64,000 nucleotides of DNA from Rotaria sp. Silwood1 (Eukaryota > Rotifera > Eurotatoria > Philodinida > Philodinidae), in assembly GCA_905250075.1 (NCBI GenBank), contig CAJNOP010000399.1:116883-180882 (forward strand). The letters run 5' to 3'. The position numbers were made by a program, and so were the translations under genes. The notes under the pieces are model-generated. The model saw only the letters and a list, made by a program, of their open reading frames with translations. It ran no database searches and was not told the DNA's origin. How positions within the stretch are numbered: the stretch's first letter is position 1; each line of letters opens with the position of its first letter. Positions 37,026 to 49,042 of the stretch are shown here, piece by piece.

Positions 37026-38430
37026 TTGTCGGTCCCATATCTATGGCATATATGGATAACATGTGCATATAGCTTTTTTCATACAATAACTTTTAAATCA
37101 ATTGTACAAAAATACATTGATATTTCTCCAATTGATTATCAGACTCTTCCTCGAACTTTTAAAAGAAGAATCTTACCAAGAACTAATGATAACGTTAATA
37201 AACGTGTGGTTGAACTATCTATAAAATATATCATTTATTTTGTTGATTATGATCAACTTTACTTATTACCGCTGGTAAAGTTTTCACAAGAAATAATATT
37301 GTGATATTTGATTGGTATAATTTTTAAACTAGCAAACTATTTGTGTTGTAAAACATTTAATAATGATTTTAATTTCTATATGAAAGATAAATACAATTTT
37401 TCGTCGTCCTATTATTGATCGAATTACATCTCTCTTGATATTCTGAGTGATGATAAAATAACATTATATTCTCCTGTGAAAAGTGAATCAAATATATCTT
37501 CATTGATATTATCGATACATAATAGTCTAAGTGATTTGACTTTTATTCACTGGTTCAATGACTGAAGTCTAACAAATTCAATCTATAATCTATCGTCAAT
37601 AAGTTGTGCATCCATAATTTTAACTACATCGATCATCAATATACTTGAAGTTCTTGATGCGTCATCAGATATAGATAATAGAGAAAGTAAAATAAATTGC
37701 TGTATTTGGATAAAAAATTCATTCTTTCTTTTTAACAAAAAAAAAACTTTCTAAACTGAAGTAGTTTTCATTAAAATCATGTTGTCATACTTTATTTAAT
37801 GACAATTGGATTTTTCAATTGTTTCATCGAATATCAAATCTTGAAGAACTGACATTACTTCTAGCAGTAATAAGAATCGAATCGATCATTATTTATAATA
37901 TCAATGTTAAAATTCATCTTTCATCTAAGGACGAGATTTGTTGTGAACAATCCATTTGGGACGAAAAATGAATGTCGTATCTATTCAATTCCATATCCAT
38001 TCGATATTTTTCTTCATTTGACTAGTAGTTTTTCAGGTGAAAAGTTCTATGGTTAATAATGATTGATGGAGATCCATTTGAACACGAATTCTACCATATT
38101 ATTTCTTAAGACTTTTCTTTTTTAAAAAACTTAACTATATCTAATCGTGTAACACAGTAAAATCAGCGATGTTCGCTTTCCATTCATTATATTTTCACAA
38201 CTTGTATAGTTCGATTTTGATTTGACACATATTGATTCTGTTGAACAATTTATTTATGAAAGAAACACTCGTTGACTTCGTCTATGAAGTCTTGAAATTC
38301 AATGTGAAACATTAGCAATTTTAAACAAACAATTTTGATCGATGATGTAGCACATGTTAATTGTGCTACATTGAAACGTCTTGTTATGACGAAGCCATTT
38401 GTTTGTCTACAAAATTTTCATTCGTATTTT
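37026..38430 (+). pseudogene. Decayed rotifer-type LRR/F-box-like gene
   Basis: A frame at 37026-37304 encodes TFKRRILPRTNDNVNKRVVE and YIIYFVDYDQLYLLPLVKFS, resembling the N-terminal region of a large lineage-specific family of leucine-rich, F-box-associated proteins that I associate with bdelloid genomes. Further pieces follow in shifting frames and with stops: LSDLTFIHWFND (about 37525-37560), LKNLTISNRVTQ (about 38120-38155) and VNCATLKRLVMTKPF (about 38355-38400). Frameshifts and stops throughout make this a relic. The family call rests on memory of similar proteins and is not proven. Confidence 0.5.
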
Positions 38431-39303
38431 TCTTTTTTGTAATAGTAATTTTTTTTTGAAAACTGATTAATATAAACAAATTCTTTAAGAGAATTTCTTA
38501 TTTAGTTTGAGGGTCATCATGAATAAGTATTTAATAGAGAAATTGAAAATCTTTGATACAGTAATTGTATGAAAGACGAGGAACAATAATTGTATTATTG
38601 ATGATATGTTGTTGTTAAGTACTTTTTTAAAAGCAATTTTAGATGTCTTATCTTAAAGTCATGTATCTTATCGAATACAAACTAGTTTCTTAGGAAACTT
38701 TAGATTGTGATGGAACTCAACACGATCTTCAAAACTACTTTTATCCAAACTTTTTTTGACACCTTTTCAAAGTTGAAACTGGATATACAATTGTCTGTAC
38801 TGACTCGGTGGATTATTTCAATTGATCTGATTTCAACACCATTATGCCCTAACCGTCAACTTGTAGTTATGAAAGAAAAAAAAAAGTGCCGAGCAATAGA
38901 TTCGGAGTAAAAAATAATATTGTTTTCATTTCATTTAGCTTGCACATTCACCCCAACCACAACGAAAAACAGAACGAAAATAAAGAACGACAAACAAACA
39001 GCATACTTTGAAATTATCGCTCCTTCATTGCATATAGTCAGCGAAAATTCGGGAGCCGTGGCAGCACGCTCGAATTTATTACAGACCGTCGTCTCTGACT
39101 TACGTGTACGTACACTGTATGTCTCTACCTTCAGAAGAACAACAACAAACTGAATAAGACGAAAATAAAACAAGAGTGCTTTGCCACAACTTTATATTAG
39201 ACACTGATCGTTATCCACGTCAGTAATTTGAATATATATTACCACCCATTCCAGTAAAATAGAACATCGACAACAGATTCGAACAATTAAATCATATGAT
39301 TCA
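38431..39303. other. Intergenic; 5' flank of the repeat-protein ORF
   Basis: From about 38940 the composition becomes noticeably less AT-rich, matching the following ORF. Frames on both strands at 38920-39173 overlap each other and show no domain. TATATATT at 39231-39238 lies about 65 bp before the start codon and could act as a core promoter element. Confidence 0.4.
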
Positions 39304-40919
39304 ATGTTGAAATTCAAGAATTTGAAGCAGAAAGGTCTTCGGTCAGTCGCAGAACAGCATCAACCTACCTCCAACGATAATAAGTCTTCCTGGACATGCG
39401 TAGACAATATGATACTTGATGAAAATCAAGTTAATCTTCTTACGAAATGGCTTGATCTATTGAATCGACAACATTTGATTGCTATCACCGAACAGAACGA
39501 TATTGTGATTATGGCAGGTGGCAAGAACGATTATGCTCAACAGATATTTATCAATTACGATGATGTCGATGCTTACATGAAAACCAATGCAGGTGATAGG
39601 AAAATAATAGACGAAACCAAAATTATAAGGATGTCGGATGTTGCTAGAATACTACTCAAATATAGATATGTTATTGAATCATCGGGACAATTGTCATTTA
39701 ACGCTCAAACCATCGCTCTAGATAGGAATGAATTGACATGGCTCCAATCGATTGTGCATACCGTTCGGCCCGATCCACAATTCCACGAAACTCACGTCAA
39801 GTTATTTGATGGCATCAACATGTACTTACTGCGCATTCCGTGGGAACATATGACGCCGACTGATGATGTACGTGCTGTTGCCACCTATCTCTTTCAAAAT
39901 GGACACGTTCGATACGACATTGACACGGGAACATATGTTTACCACTACGTTGAACCTGATATTCTGCTGGCTGGAAAAGCCAAGTCATCGGAACATATTG
40001 CTCAACATCAGATGCTCTCTTTTCACATTCGCCATGTTCATGTCGATGAAAAGAATGAACGTATCGAGCTAGAATTTCTAAACAAAGCTACCCAACGTCT
40101 CGTCATACCATCGCGTTGGTATCGTCAAGTTTTTGCGCATAATTTCGACCGAAATTACATTATCGACGCGCTACTAGCCAACGGTGGCATGATCAATCGT
40201 GACACTTTTATTTTTATGGGTCGTACTTACTCTCTACAAGTGCCTTACGTAACTAGAATGACGTCCCATTCGATTTCGTCATCAAATTTGAAAACGTTGA
40301 ATTTGTCATCAAAACAGAAGAACGACCTTATTCGTAACTACATCGATTTGATTATCGAACATGACGGTGTGAAACAGGATAAAACCAATGATTTGCTCCT
40401 GCTGGAAAATGATAACGACGGTCGTCAACTGTACTTTACACAGGAGCATAGCCAATTGATTCGACAGAATCGATTTCAACGACTAGATGTCATTTACATC
40501 CTAGTTAAACATGGACAAATCAAAGAAGACGAATCCGGCAATTTGTTGCTGTACTATAACAATCAGTTTATACGATTTCCCTCCTCAATTGTTCAATCGT
40601 CTACAACTTCGTCACAAAACATGGGTAATATTATTCATTCACCAAACGAACGATTTCGTCGTGATATTCAACAAACATCTCAATCTATAAGAAAAACAAC
40701 ATCAGCTGGCCATTTTGAAACTCAATATCGAGCTCCCCTCGTTCAAGAAACGCAAGCAGAATTTCTCACACGATACCACAATACTATTGATTACATGTGT
40801 CGCCATAATCTAGTAACATGGGATAAACGTTTAAAATTGATAAAACTTCATTTTGCAGATCAAACATTACTTCTACCGATTGATCATCTACGTTCGATTC
40901 TTGATCCTCGTATTATGGC
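39304..40919 (+). CDS. Unrecognised tandem helix-hairpin repeat protein, truncated by gap
   Basis: A single open frame of at least 538 residues from ATG 39304 to the assembly gap; no introns. I recognise no named domain. I see a degenerate repeat: a helix, then a turn like (N/H)G(H/Q/M)(V/I), then an acidic residue, two beta strands and often an IP/FP pair. Examples are ATYLFQNGHVRYDIDTGTYV (residues 192-211), IDALLANGGMINRDTFIFMG (287-306), IYILVKHGQIKEDESGNLLL (397-416), and a last copy around 495-530 (DYMCRHNLVTWDKRLKLIKL). Diverged copies start near residues 44, 112 and 341. The helix plus beta-hairpin layout could be a winged-helix-like fold, which is inference. No signal peptide or membrane segment is seen. 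Codons such as CTC, ATC, GTC and TCG are more frequent than in the multi-exon genes to the left, suggesting foreign origin or a young accessory gene. The C-terminus is missing. Confidence 0.75.
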
Positions 40920-41019
40920 NNNNNNNNNNNNNNNNNNNNNNNNNNNNNNNNNNNNNNNNNNNNNNNNNNNNNNNNNNNNNNNNNNNNNNNNNNNNNNNNN
41001 NNNNNNNNNNNNNNNNNNN
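40920..41019. other. Assembly gap of 100 N
   Basis: Exactly 100 N, a conventional placeholder for a gap of unknown length. The repeat-protein frame enters it at Ala 539, and the sequence beyond is AT-rich and belongs to a different, decayed gene. Joining the two sides into one protein would be wrong. Confidence 0.95.
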
Positions 41020-42005
41020 TTACCAATAACATTATCTAATTTAACATATATTACTATAAATGTAATTTGCGTAACAATTAGTGAAATCGAAATATTAATT
41101 AAAAAACTACCATTTAAATTAAAAAATTTTCGTTTTATTATTCTATCTAAAGATATCAATTATTTTAATTCTGATCTCTGCCAACGATTAATTTAAACAA
41201 TATTTACCTAATTTGAAAACATTTTATTTCGAATATTATAAAAATACATATTATAAAAAAAATAAACCTGTAGATTATCTTGGTCAATCTATTTCATTTT
41301 ATTTCACCATTTTGGATTGAACGACAATAAATATTTGAAGTTCATATTGAAATTGAAGAAATTCGTTTTTCAATTTTTACTCATAAGTACGTTAAATAAG
41401 ATTTTTTTAAAATATAAAATGAATTTTATTTTCAGAAAAAGATGATATGAATCTGCCAATATTGATACTAATAACAATAGCAATCAACAATGGCATCGAT
41501 TTATCATTTGAATTTGTTTCAGAAACAGAAATTTTTATTGATGTATTGATAGAAACTATCAATGTCTTACCTGATCTTGATTCATTAAAAATATGATCTT
41601 TCACATTAATACAATTCGACATGCTTATCTATTGAAGATCTAGAAAATATTTATTATGTGTCAAATAAAAATAAAATTACAAAAGCTTTTCTTGAAACAA
41701 TGATTACATTTGAAGAAACTCTTTTTCTTATTGATCTAATTCTTCGTATGAAATATTTTCAAATTGGTTGTACAACTAGCAACGATATTGAATTATTTGT
41801 ACATGTTATTCTAATGAAAATTAGTACTAAACCAAATCATAATCTTCGTTTATTGGCTTTTTCTATTCCAACAGCAGATGATGAAATGATCAAAAAATTA
41901 CAGAAAATGATTAATTTTAATAAGCTAATTTTTAACTATATAATTAAACGTTTATTTGATACTACCATTTACATTTGGAATAACACTAAATTATTGTTTT
42001 TATGA
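41020..42005 (+). pseudogene. Decayed rotifer-type LRR/F-box-like gene, second copy
   Basis: Directly after the gap the frame reads LPITLSNLTYITINV and LPFKLKNFRFIILSKDINYF, then stops at 41196. Related pieces continue in other frames: an Ile-rich stretch ending NVLPDLDSLKI (to 41595), and 41658-42005 with LFLIDLILRMKYFQIG and NHNLRLLAFSIPTADDEMI. The order and the leucine-rich character match the central and C-terminal part of the same family as the 37 kb relic. Several stops and frameshifts show decay. The 5' part may lie in the gap. Confidence 0.55.
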
Positions 42006-43988
42006 ACAATTTTGATGATTTGCTTTCATTCCAACAATTAAACATAAAATTTATGAATATTTTCTTTCTATTCAAAGTATTTCTTTTCTTAAGGTGCGAG
42101 ATGAATTATATAGATAGAGAGCTGTACTAAGAAAAAAAAAAGAATTTGCATCTAAAATTTGAAAATAAATAAGGAAGAGCGTGTTTCTGAGAAACACATG
42201 TCTTTGGAGTTTTACTCCTCAATAAGACGCACGGAAATAAGCACATTCGATGAGTTAGAGAAAACACGTTGCAAAAGAAAAAATACAAGCGAATCAATTT
42301 TTTTATCACTTCCTAGATGAATCGGAGTAGATGAGTAGGCACTAGCACTTGTTGTTTCCTACTAAGAAAAATAGTAGCAACAATGTATGTGCAATGTTTC
42401 TCTTGTACATATAAATTTAAGAAAGCATACAGGGTTTCTACGTCAATGATATTCACAGTTCCTTCCCTAATAAAAGTATTTCATAAATATATTTTGCCAA
42501 GTTATTCAAGAAAAGGTAAAATAATTATATACAAATGTGCAATGTTGCATAGAGAAAACAGTTAACAGTAAAGCTCAAACAAGGATTTAGATCCATGTCA
42601 GATTCAATTTGCTTTTGGTGAACTACGATAAGACAATAGTATTTCAATGAAGTCAGTGATCAATTAATGAACTAAGTGGCAGTCATATTAATGTTGAACG
42701 TTTTTCATAGAAGCTGCTCTCCTGCACAAAATAGTCTATCATTGTTCAAATCATTCATTAATTTATCAAATGAGGATTGTATTGATCTAAATACCATCAT
42801 CTTCTTCTTGTAGTTCAATAATAAGAATTCGAACCCCATATCCATCCAGAGACTGATTAGAGCTTTGTGGTAAAATGTTTCTTCAATCTGAAATTGAAGC
42901 AGTTTAAACTCGGCTCCGCGATTTGCCGAGATCAATGAGGGCTAGACCCAAATCTCGACTTTACCTTCATTCCTAAAATAACCAATAAATCACTTTGATA
43001 GCTATCAGAGGTTGCTTGTTGTCTGAAAAAAGACACATGTCGACTGAACAAAATGATCTCTTATTTCCACTGAATTATTTGAAAAATATCATACACTTCG
43101 GAAAACTCCAAGAGTTTTTATAAAAGGATGATCTTTAAAAGTCTGTGAAACTTTGAAATATTTTTGATATTTGTAAGGTAGACAACTTACGAAAATATCT
43201 GTATATCCATCTCAACAATAATCTCTCTGAGGAAAATCGACTTTTTGCAAGTGAGTTTTTCCATTATTCTTGAAAGACGATTGAAATCTTATGTATACCG
43301 AAAATTGATCAATATAACATGAACCATTTCAAATAATCTTTACAACATTTGTAAAAAAAAAAATTTCACTATTCAAATTGTATTATTTTTAACAATACAG
43401 GTTACAATAATCTGTACTCATTCTATTAGCTTAATCTGTTGATAAATAGTTTTATTTATGATATGAATTGTTTTTTTTTCCTTCTAAAAATCAATATTCA
43501 ATCTTTTCCGAACTTTGCCAAGTGTAACATCAACACATATATTTGTCATTTTTTTGTTTCCATGATTCAAATGGAAAGGTGTGGGTGTTGTCTTCTCTTT
43601 ATTCCCATGCACACCCTACATCCACATCTCAGTCAATACTCCAAAACCCACTCTAAAACAGTAGTATTGCGGATATTAGAGATACTATTCGCCCTATGAC
43701 CAACTTTCAAAATATCATTATTCGATGTAGAATTCAATTTTGCACCTAACCCAATTGAGTAGAAACTCAACTCGAATGTTAGAGCGAATTCAGATAAAAA
43801 AAAGTTGAATACGCTATTAAACTTTACTTACGTCACTCTGACAGCGTGCCGTGAGAGTGCAGTCTTTTTTTCCTCTCGATGTCAACAGAATAGAAAAGAA
43901 AAAAATCTAGTCATCGTGGTTGTCATTTGCTTAGGCAGAATGACAATTTCGAAATAACGTAGTCATTACTCAAGGACACGTTAGAGAA
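42006..43988. other. Intergenic with small coding relics
   Basis: A minus-strand stretch at 42705-42935 reads like protein (LLQFQIEETFYHKALISLWM) but is isolated, so it may be an exon or relic of an unidentified gene. The segment 43577-43628 is one of the G-rich/C-rich hairpins listed separately. The last 200 bp before 43989 are the 5' flank of the acyltransferase ORF. Otherwise nothing recognised. Confidence 0.4.
43577..43628. repeat. G-rich/C-rich telomere-like hairpin, copy 1
   Basis: AGGTGTGGGTGTTG is followed about 25 bp later by CACACCCTACATCCACATC. The left arm is G-rich and the right arm C-rich, a weak version of the arrangement at 48770. Confidence 0.45.
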
Positions 43989-45461
43989 ATGTCGATGGAG
44001 GTTGCCTTCACAATGGAAATGAATGGTGTCGAAAAGATTTTTTGTGCACATGGTGGTTGGGTGACCATTGCACATGTTGCACATTTGACTGGCGATCCTT
44101 CAATACTGACTCAGAACGTTCCTCAAGTTCTTCAATATTTACTCAAACGACATCCTCGCATGCGCTCACGTATTCGGGTCGACGGTAATCGATATTTACT
44201 CGAGACATTCGAATATGACCATAAACAGCTACCAATTGACTCATTCTTTTCTATTGTCAAAATCACGAACGAATCTTGGCAACGAATCGTCGAAAATCGA
44301 TGTAATCAAAATCCATATTCGAATATGGATACAATCATTTTCCCACTGTTTCATTTCATGTTTCTCTTCGATCTTCAGCACTGTGAATCCTCCAAGAATA
44401 ATCTCTTTCATTTGATTCTCTACACAAATCATTGCGTATCGGATGGTCGAAGTGGGTATATACTTATCAATGATTTTTTGACTTTGGCCACTTGGTCTAA
44501 CTTACACGAACATTTTGAACCAATCAATACGGACATATTACCATTTATAGGTCAACTCATATCACGTCCATATGGTCTTCTTTATCCTCTAATATCATTC
44601 ATCGGCAAACATCATTTGAAACAAAGCCTTCGCAATTCAAGACAACCTCGTATTCCGGTCAAATCGATTCCTCTTACCGACTGTGAACAAACAACATTTC
44701 ATGTTCAACGACACAAAATTAGATTTTTGTTTTCATCAAGTTCTTCTAATCTCTATTTGAATTTACATGAACAATGTCGTTTACATGAAGTTACATTACA
44801 GGGTCCATTGCTCAGCTGTCTTTTGCTTGCTATTCATCATTATTTTCCACTTGATGACAACGATCAATTAGATCCATTTGAAATCGAGATGGATTTTGAT
44901 ATGCGTTCACGTCTTCCACAATCATCTCTAACGTCCATGTCTGTGGGTTTCTTTGTTGGAGCAACCGATGTTTCTCTCGATCGATCATTATCAATTCGTT
45001 CTACTCGATTTTGGTCACTAGCACATCAATGTATGATGATAACTCGAAAACAACTAAATCGAAACGGTGTTCCTCTATCGATGAATATCTTTTGTGATAT
45101 GATGCGAGATGAACATCTATTTAATCAGATTACTCGACTTTTTCCTAACGGACGCATGTCGGAATTTGATTTTTCGAATATTGGTAAATATCCATTTTCA
45201 TGTGACTATAATCAAGGTCAAATACAACTACATGGTATGCATGTTATTAATAATGGAAGTATTTATCATTCGTCATCAACGTTGTATATCACGTGTGTCG
45301 GTAATAATCAGTTAGATTTTTCCTTAGCACACGAAATGGAAAGTGAAGAAAAAGCAAAAGAATTTTTTGACTTTTACATACATTTAATCGAAACATGTGC
45401 CAATCGACAATGTTGTCAGACTGAAACAACTCTCGATCAACTGCTTGCAATGGTTGGATAG
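43989..45461 (+). CDS. Condensation-superfamily (CoA-dependent) acyltransferase, intronless
   Basis: 490 residues in one exon. The N-terminal segment IAHVAHLTG..LTQNVPQVLQYLLKRHPRMRSRI is the typical start of the condensation/alcohol-acetyltransferase fold (helix with LLxRHPxLRxRI). The catalytic HxxxDG motif is NHCVSDGRSG with His148 and Asp152. A C-terminal block, EFDFSNIGKYPFSCD near residue 395, corresponds to the channel-lining motif of the second subdomain (like SNLG in related enzymes). Relatives include yeast alcohol acetyltransferases, mycobacterial PapA enzymes and NRPS condensation domains; substrate cannot be inferred. It is presumably cytosolic, with no signal or membrane segment. 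Codon use is less AT-biased than the multi-exon genes and similar to the 39 kb ORF, and introns are absent, suggesting non-metazoan origin. Alternative starts at Met3 or Met9/11 are possible. The frame is intact. Confidence 0.75.
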   Translation: MSMEVAFTMEMNGVEKIFCAHGGWVTIAHVAHLTGDPSILTQNVPQVLQYLLKRHPRMRSRIRVDGNRYLLETFEYDHKQLPIDSFFSIVKITNESWQRIVENRCNQNPYSNMDTIIFPLFHFMFLFDLQHCESSKNNLFHLILYTNHCVSDGRSGYILINDFLTLATWSNLHEHFEPINTDILPFIGQLISRPYGLLYPLISFIGKHHLKQSLRNSRQPRIPVKSIPLTDCEQTTFHVQRHKIRFLFSSSSSNLYLNLHEQCRLHEVTLQGPLLSCLLLAIHHYFPLDDNDQLDPFEIEMDFDMRSRLPQSSLTSMSVGFFVGATDVSLDRSLSIRSTRFWSLAHQCMMITRKQLNRNGVPLSMNIFCDMMRDEHLFNQITRLFPNGRMSEFDFSNIGKYPFSCDYNQGQIQLHGMHVINNGSIYHSSSTLYITCVGNNQLDFSLAHEMESEEKAKEFFDFYIHLIETCANRQCCQTETTLDQLLAMVG

Positions 45462-48400
45462 TAGAAATGCAACATTTTTTGTTTGTCTTATTCATTGATA
45501 TTGAAACTCTGAGTAGCTCACTTCACCATCGATACTCATATAATTGTTACCTTTCATTGTAGAAATGAACAACAATGCTAGGAACAATCTAGATCTGAGC
45601 GAAGTGTATTTATGAAAACGATAGAAAAAAACCCATGCAAATGATATCTTGCATCAGACTTGGTTTACAGTGATCGCACCAGAGAGTTTTACATGAAACT
45701 TTATACACTATATCTCTTAGATGAGTAAAATGCTGATTCTAATTATCAGTCATGCTATTTTGACTCAACTCAATATGCAATAGAAGACTTGTGGAGATTC
45801 ACGATATTTTGTAATGGAAGAATAATCATGATTCTTATTCTGTATATTCAGTAACTATTCATGATATTTCAGAGAGAAAGTCTTATAAGTAAGATATCGT
45901 ATATATATTACTTTTTCATTTCGTTTTTTGTGTAGTTTCTATTCCATTCCCATTTCGAATTCGCTTTTACTCACATCTTTTAAAATGCAGACATGGTTTA
46001 TCAATTATCGTCGCATAAATTCTTGCCCATAATAAACTTTTGCACACAATGATTGATCTCGTCAACTACATTGAAGCCAAAATCATTACCACTACCACCA
46101 ACGACTAAAGTACTCGATTTTGCTCTTTGTCGCCAGCGTATTTAATTGAGATCCATCAGCAAAAACCGAACCTTGAGGCATTCATTCGATCATTTTCATT
46201 AGTCAATTATCAAAATAAATGTCTATCGATTGTTGCAATAGAATGATCTTTTCACAGCAAGGCTTTGTACCATTGATATAACAAGTTAGAAGAACAATCG
46301 TAACTAAAGGCTTTGATAAAACTGTCTAATTTCTTCATTGACTCAATCAGCGCACAAAAAGACAATAATACTTCAGTATCTGACACAAGTAGTGTTAAAT
46401 GTGGGTTTGTTTACTGCTGCATATTCTCATGTCCTCTTGAGTTGACAGATCTCAAAGGATACGTGTTTTTCTTCATCTTCAATATCCCTTTTCTCAGTTG
46501 GAAACAACAAGAGTCGTGGTTTTTTTATTGGAACACCAGTTTCGACGGGACATTTCCAGTTTAATCCGCCTTGGAAGTCGATTGCAAGGATAATGCCGGA
46601 ATATAGTGCTTCTGGGTGAGACTGAATTGATTTCTTTCTTTCAAGCATTAGTGAAAATTTGTTTTTTTTCTATGTTCCAGTCACTCATGTATCAGCATGT
46701 TTCCGCAAGATGAATTAAGCAAAGAAACCTAACAGATACTTGACGTGAGAACAGTGGAGATCGAAGCAGATCACTTGTTTTTTAAATACATAACGCCGGT
46801 CTAGTGTTTATAAAGATTTATTTCAATACTTATTGTATGTACTTTCAGTTCTTTTCAAAAGAAATAAGAAAAACTCTAGGACAATATCGTTTGCCCACTC
46901 ATATCATTTATCTAATCAATGAAATCAAATCATTCTCATTGGACTATCCAATGTATTCATACATTTCGGTGTCTTCTTTTCTTTTGGTGAGTAGCTTTGC
47001 CAACGCTCTTTCAAATTGTTCAGTTTTAAAGCAAAAGAGGACACTGAATAATTTCGACTTTAGTATAGCTATCTACTATTTCTACTTTGTATACTGATTG
47101 CAATTTGAAATGATCAATATAAAGCGACTCTTTGTATATTTGAAAACTGATTAAGTATTGTGCATACCAAAATTTTTTAAGAGGACGACACAGAAGGTCA
47201 GAGAAAGCAGTATCATATACTGATCCTGTCTGATAAAGATTAAACTTGATATTTTCTTAATTAGATTAATTTTAAAATGTCGTCGAAAGAGAAGAATAAC
47301 GAAATCTGCCAAATAGTACATTTCTTCATTTGTCTATTCGATTGATCCGGTTTAGAATCGAATACATGAACGAATAATTCTAAAAGAATCCATTAGTTTC
47401 TTGTCGATATGTCAAAGTGAAAAAAATATTTTACGAAACCTTGAATACTATCGTTTACTTGCAAAAAAATCTCTTTTCCTAGCCTAATCGTGTTATTTTT
47501 TTTCAGACGAAGTAGCATATTTTCGTTGCTCTTTTGCATATTTTGACACCACTAGTTGGCTGCAAAAAAGTGTCATTTGCATAACTGAATACATTTTGAT
47601 TTTCAATAGATATAACAATTACTCATACTTTACTTGTTGTAATCAGTGTACCTTTTTCAGGATGACAATGATTTCTGATTATTTTCAAAAGTGTCTAATT
47701 GGGTAGAATTCTATTATCATATGCTTTACTAGCAACGGCTATATTTCTCAGATGCTAGAAGTTGATTCGCAACGACCGTATCTCGTTCAAACCAAGAGCG
47801 TCAAAAAATTAAATTCAAATAGATCAGTTTTGATACGATGTTCACAAGTGCTAGTTTGCGCTGTTGCAAGAACGGCAAGCATAACTTCATTATTCAGATT
47901 AATCCAACAGTTCATAAATGATTCGTAAATCATGGTATCGACAAAGTTGATCAGGCTCCCATTTACCAATGAGTAGAAGCATGCCGCGCTCACTAAGAAT
48001 ACCATAACAAATGGTTGCTGTTATTATATGAATGTCGGTCATGAAGTTTTTTTTTTATTGAACAAAATAAAAACTATCTTTTTTCTAGAACTGTTCTATC
48101 TAAATTATTGACTTTTGAAAAGACGTATTATGATCATTTGTTGTTTACCAAAATCATACTTTTGCTCAGTCAATTGTACGTCTTCTCTGTTGAGTTGTTA
48201 CAGGAAATTTTTCTATTCGATCAATATTCTTCGTCAGTGAATAGAAAGGACAATATCAACGTTTTCTATCACAAATCTTATTTATTGATCAAGAGAAAGT
48301 TTCGATTTGGTTAAAGCTTTCGAGAATTCGATCAATCAACAACAGTATTCATCGTTAAGAGTTTCGACACAAATAGAATAAACAAGAATACTTTAACTTT

Positions 48401-48769
48401 GATTATGCCATAACCGCTTTTTCACACAACGTGTTTTATCCCAACTCTAGTGATGTCTCAAATTCATGTGCTTCTCTGTGATTCGTCGCTGAAAACTCTT
48501 CATGTATGTACATCAGAGAGCTCAAATAACATAACAGAATAAAATTCTTTATAGATATTCTTGGACGTGATTGCCTGCTACAGATCTTACCAACATCTCA
48601 ATTGTCTACAATAATCTTTCGAGACTTTGTTGATACAGAAACGTTTTCGTTTGAAGCGAGTCAAATGGTATGAAATGATGAACTTTTTCCATGAAAGTTC
48701 ATGATTAGCAAACTCAAATGATCCAGACTGATATGCCAAAAAAGAATACTTGGATTAGTCATGGAACGA
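45462..48769. other. Gene-poor region with coding relics
   Basis: Apart from the NHL-like remnant listed separately, I see isolated protein-like stretches only: 46427-46648 (-) with ALYSGIILAIDFQGGLNWK, 46855-47097 (+) and 47787-48005 (-). None has a start, stop and splice context that makes a gene, and none is recognised. Confidence 0.4.
46010..46170 (-). pseudogene. Possible NHL-repeat remnant
   Basis: Minus-strand translation gives STLVVGGSGND followed by VVDEINHCVQKFIMG. This echoes the beta-propeller NHL pattern (VVAGG.G.. then (V/A)D..NHR(V/I)QKF), which is abundant in bdelloid genomes. It is bounded by stops and frameshifts. Short length makes the call tentative. Confidence 0.35.
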
Positions 48770-48860
48770 GGGTGTGGGTGTGGGTGTAGTTCTTCGTTTG
48801 AGTCACAGCCACGCCCACACTCTCACCCAAACACTCGCACCCACACCCACCCCACACCCT
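48770..48860. repeat. G-rich/C-rich telomere-like hairpin, copy 2 (best example)
   Basis: The left arm GGGTGTGGGTGTGGGTGTAG is three tandem TGTGGG units. The right arm ends GCACCCACACCCACCCCACA, the complementary strand of the same repeat. The centre (about 48790-48830) is mixed, with further CCCACAC words. The left arm could also form a G-quadruplex. Confidence 0.7.
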
Positions 48861-48997
48861 AATTTTATCATTGAATCATATAATCAATATTAATCAGTTC
48901 AATGATGTCTTGCCATTCCCAAACAGCAGTTTGTGCTTCGATCATTTTTATATGCTCTTCCATAACATAGACTACATCATCTTGATGCATACAAATA

Positions 48998-49042
48998 GGG
49001 TGTTGGTATGAGTGGTGTGGATGAAGAGAATACACACACCCT
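48998..49042. repeat. G-rich/C-rich telomere-like hairpin, copy 3
   Basis: AGGGTGTTGGTATGAGTGG leads to a short loop and ACACACACCCT. The ends AGGGTGT and ACACCCT are inverse. It interrupts the minus-strand relic gene that follows at 49043, whose reading frame dissolves on entering the hairpin. Confidence 0.5.

Noticed and set aside
40920..41196. Continuation of the 39304 frame across the N run to a stop at 41196
   Set aside because: The sequence after the gap belongs to a different, AT-rich LRR-like relic. The frame is joined only because N codons are not stops.
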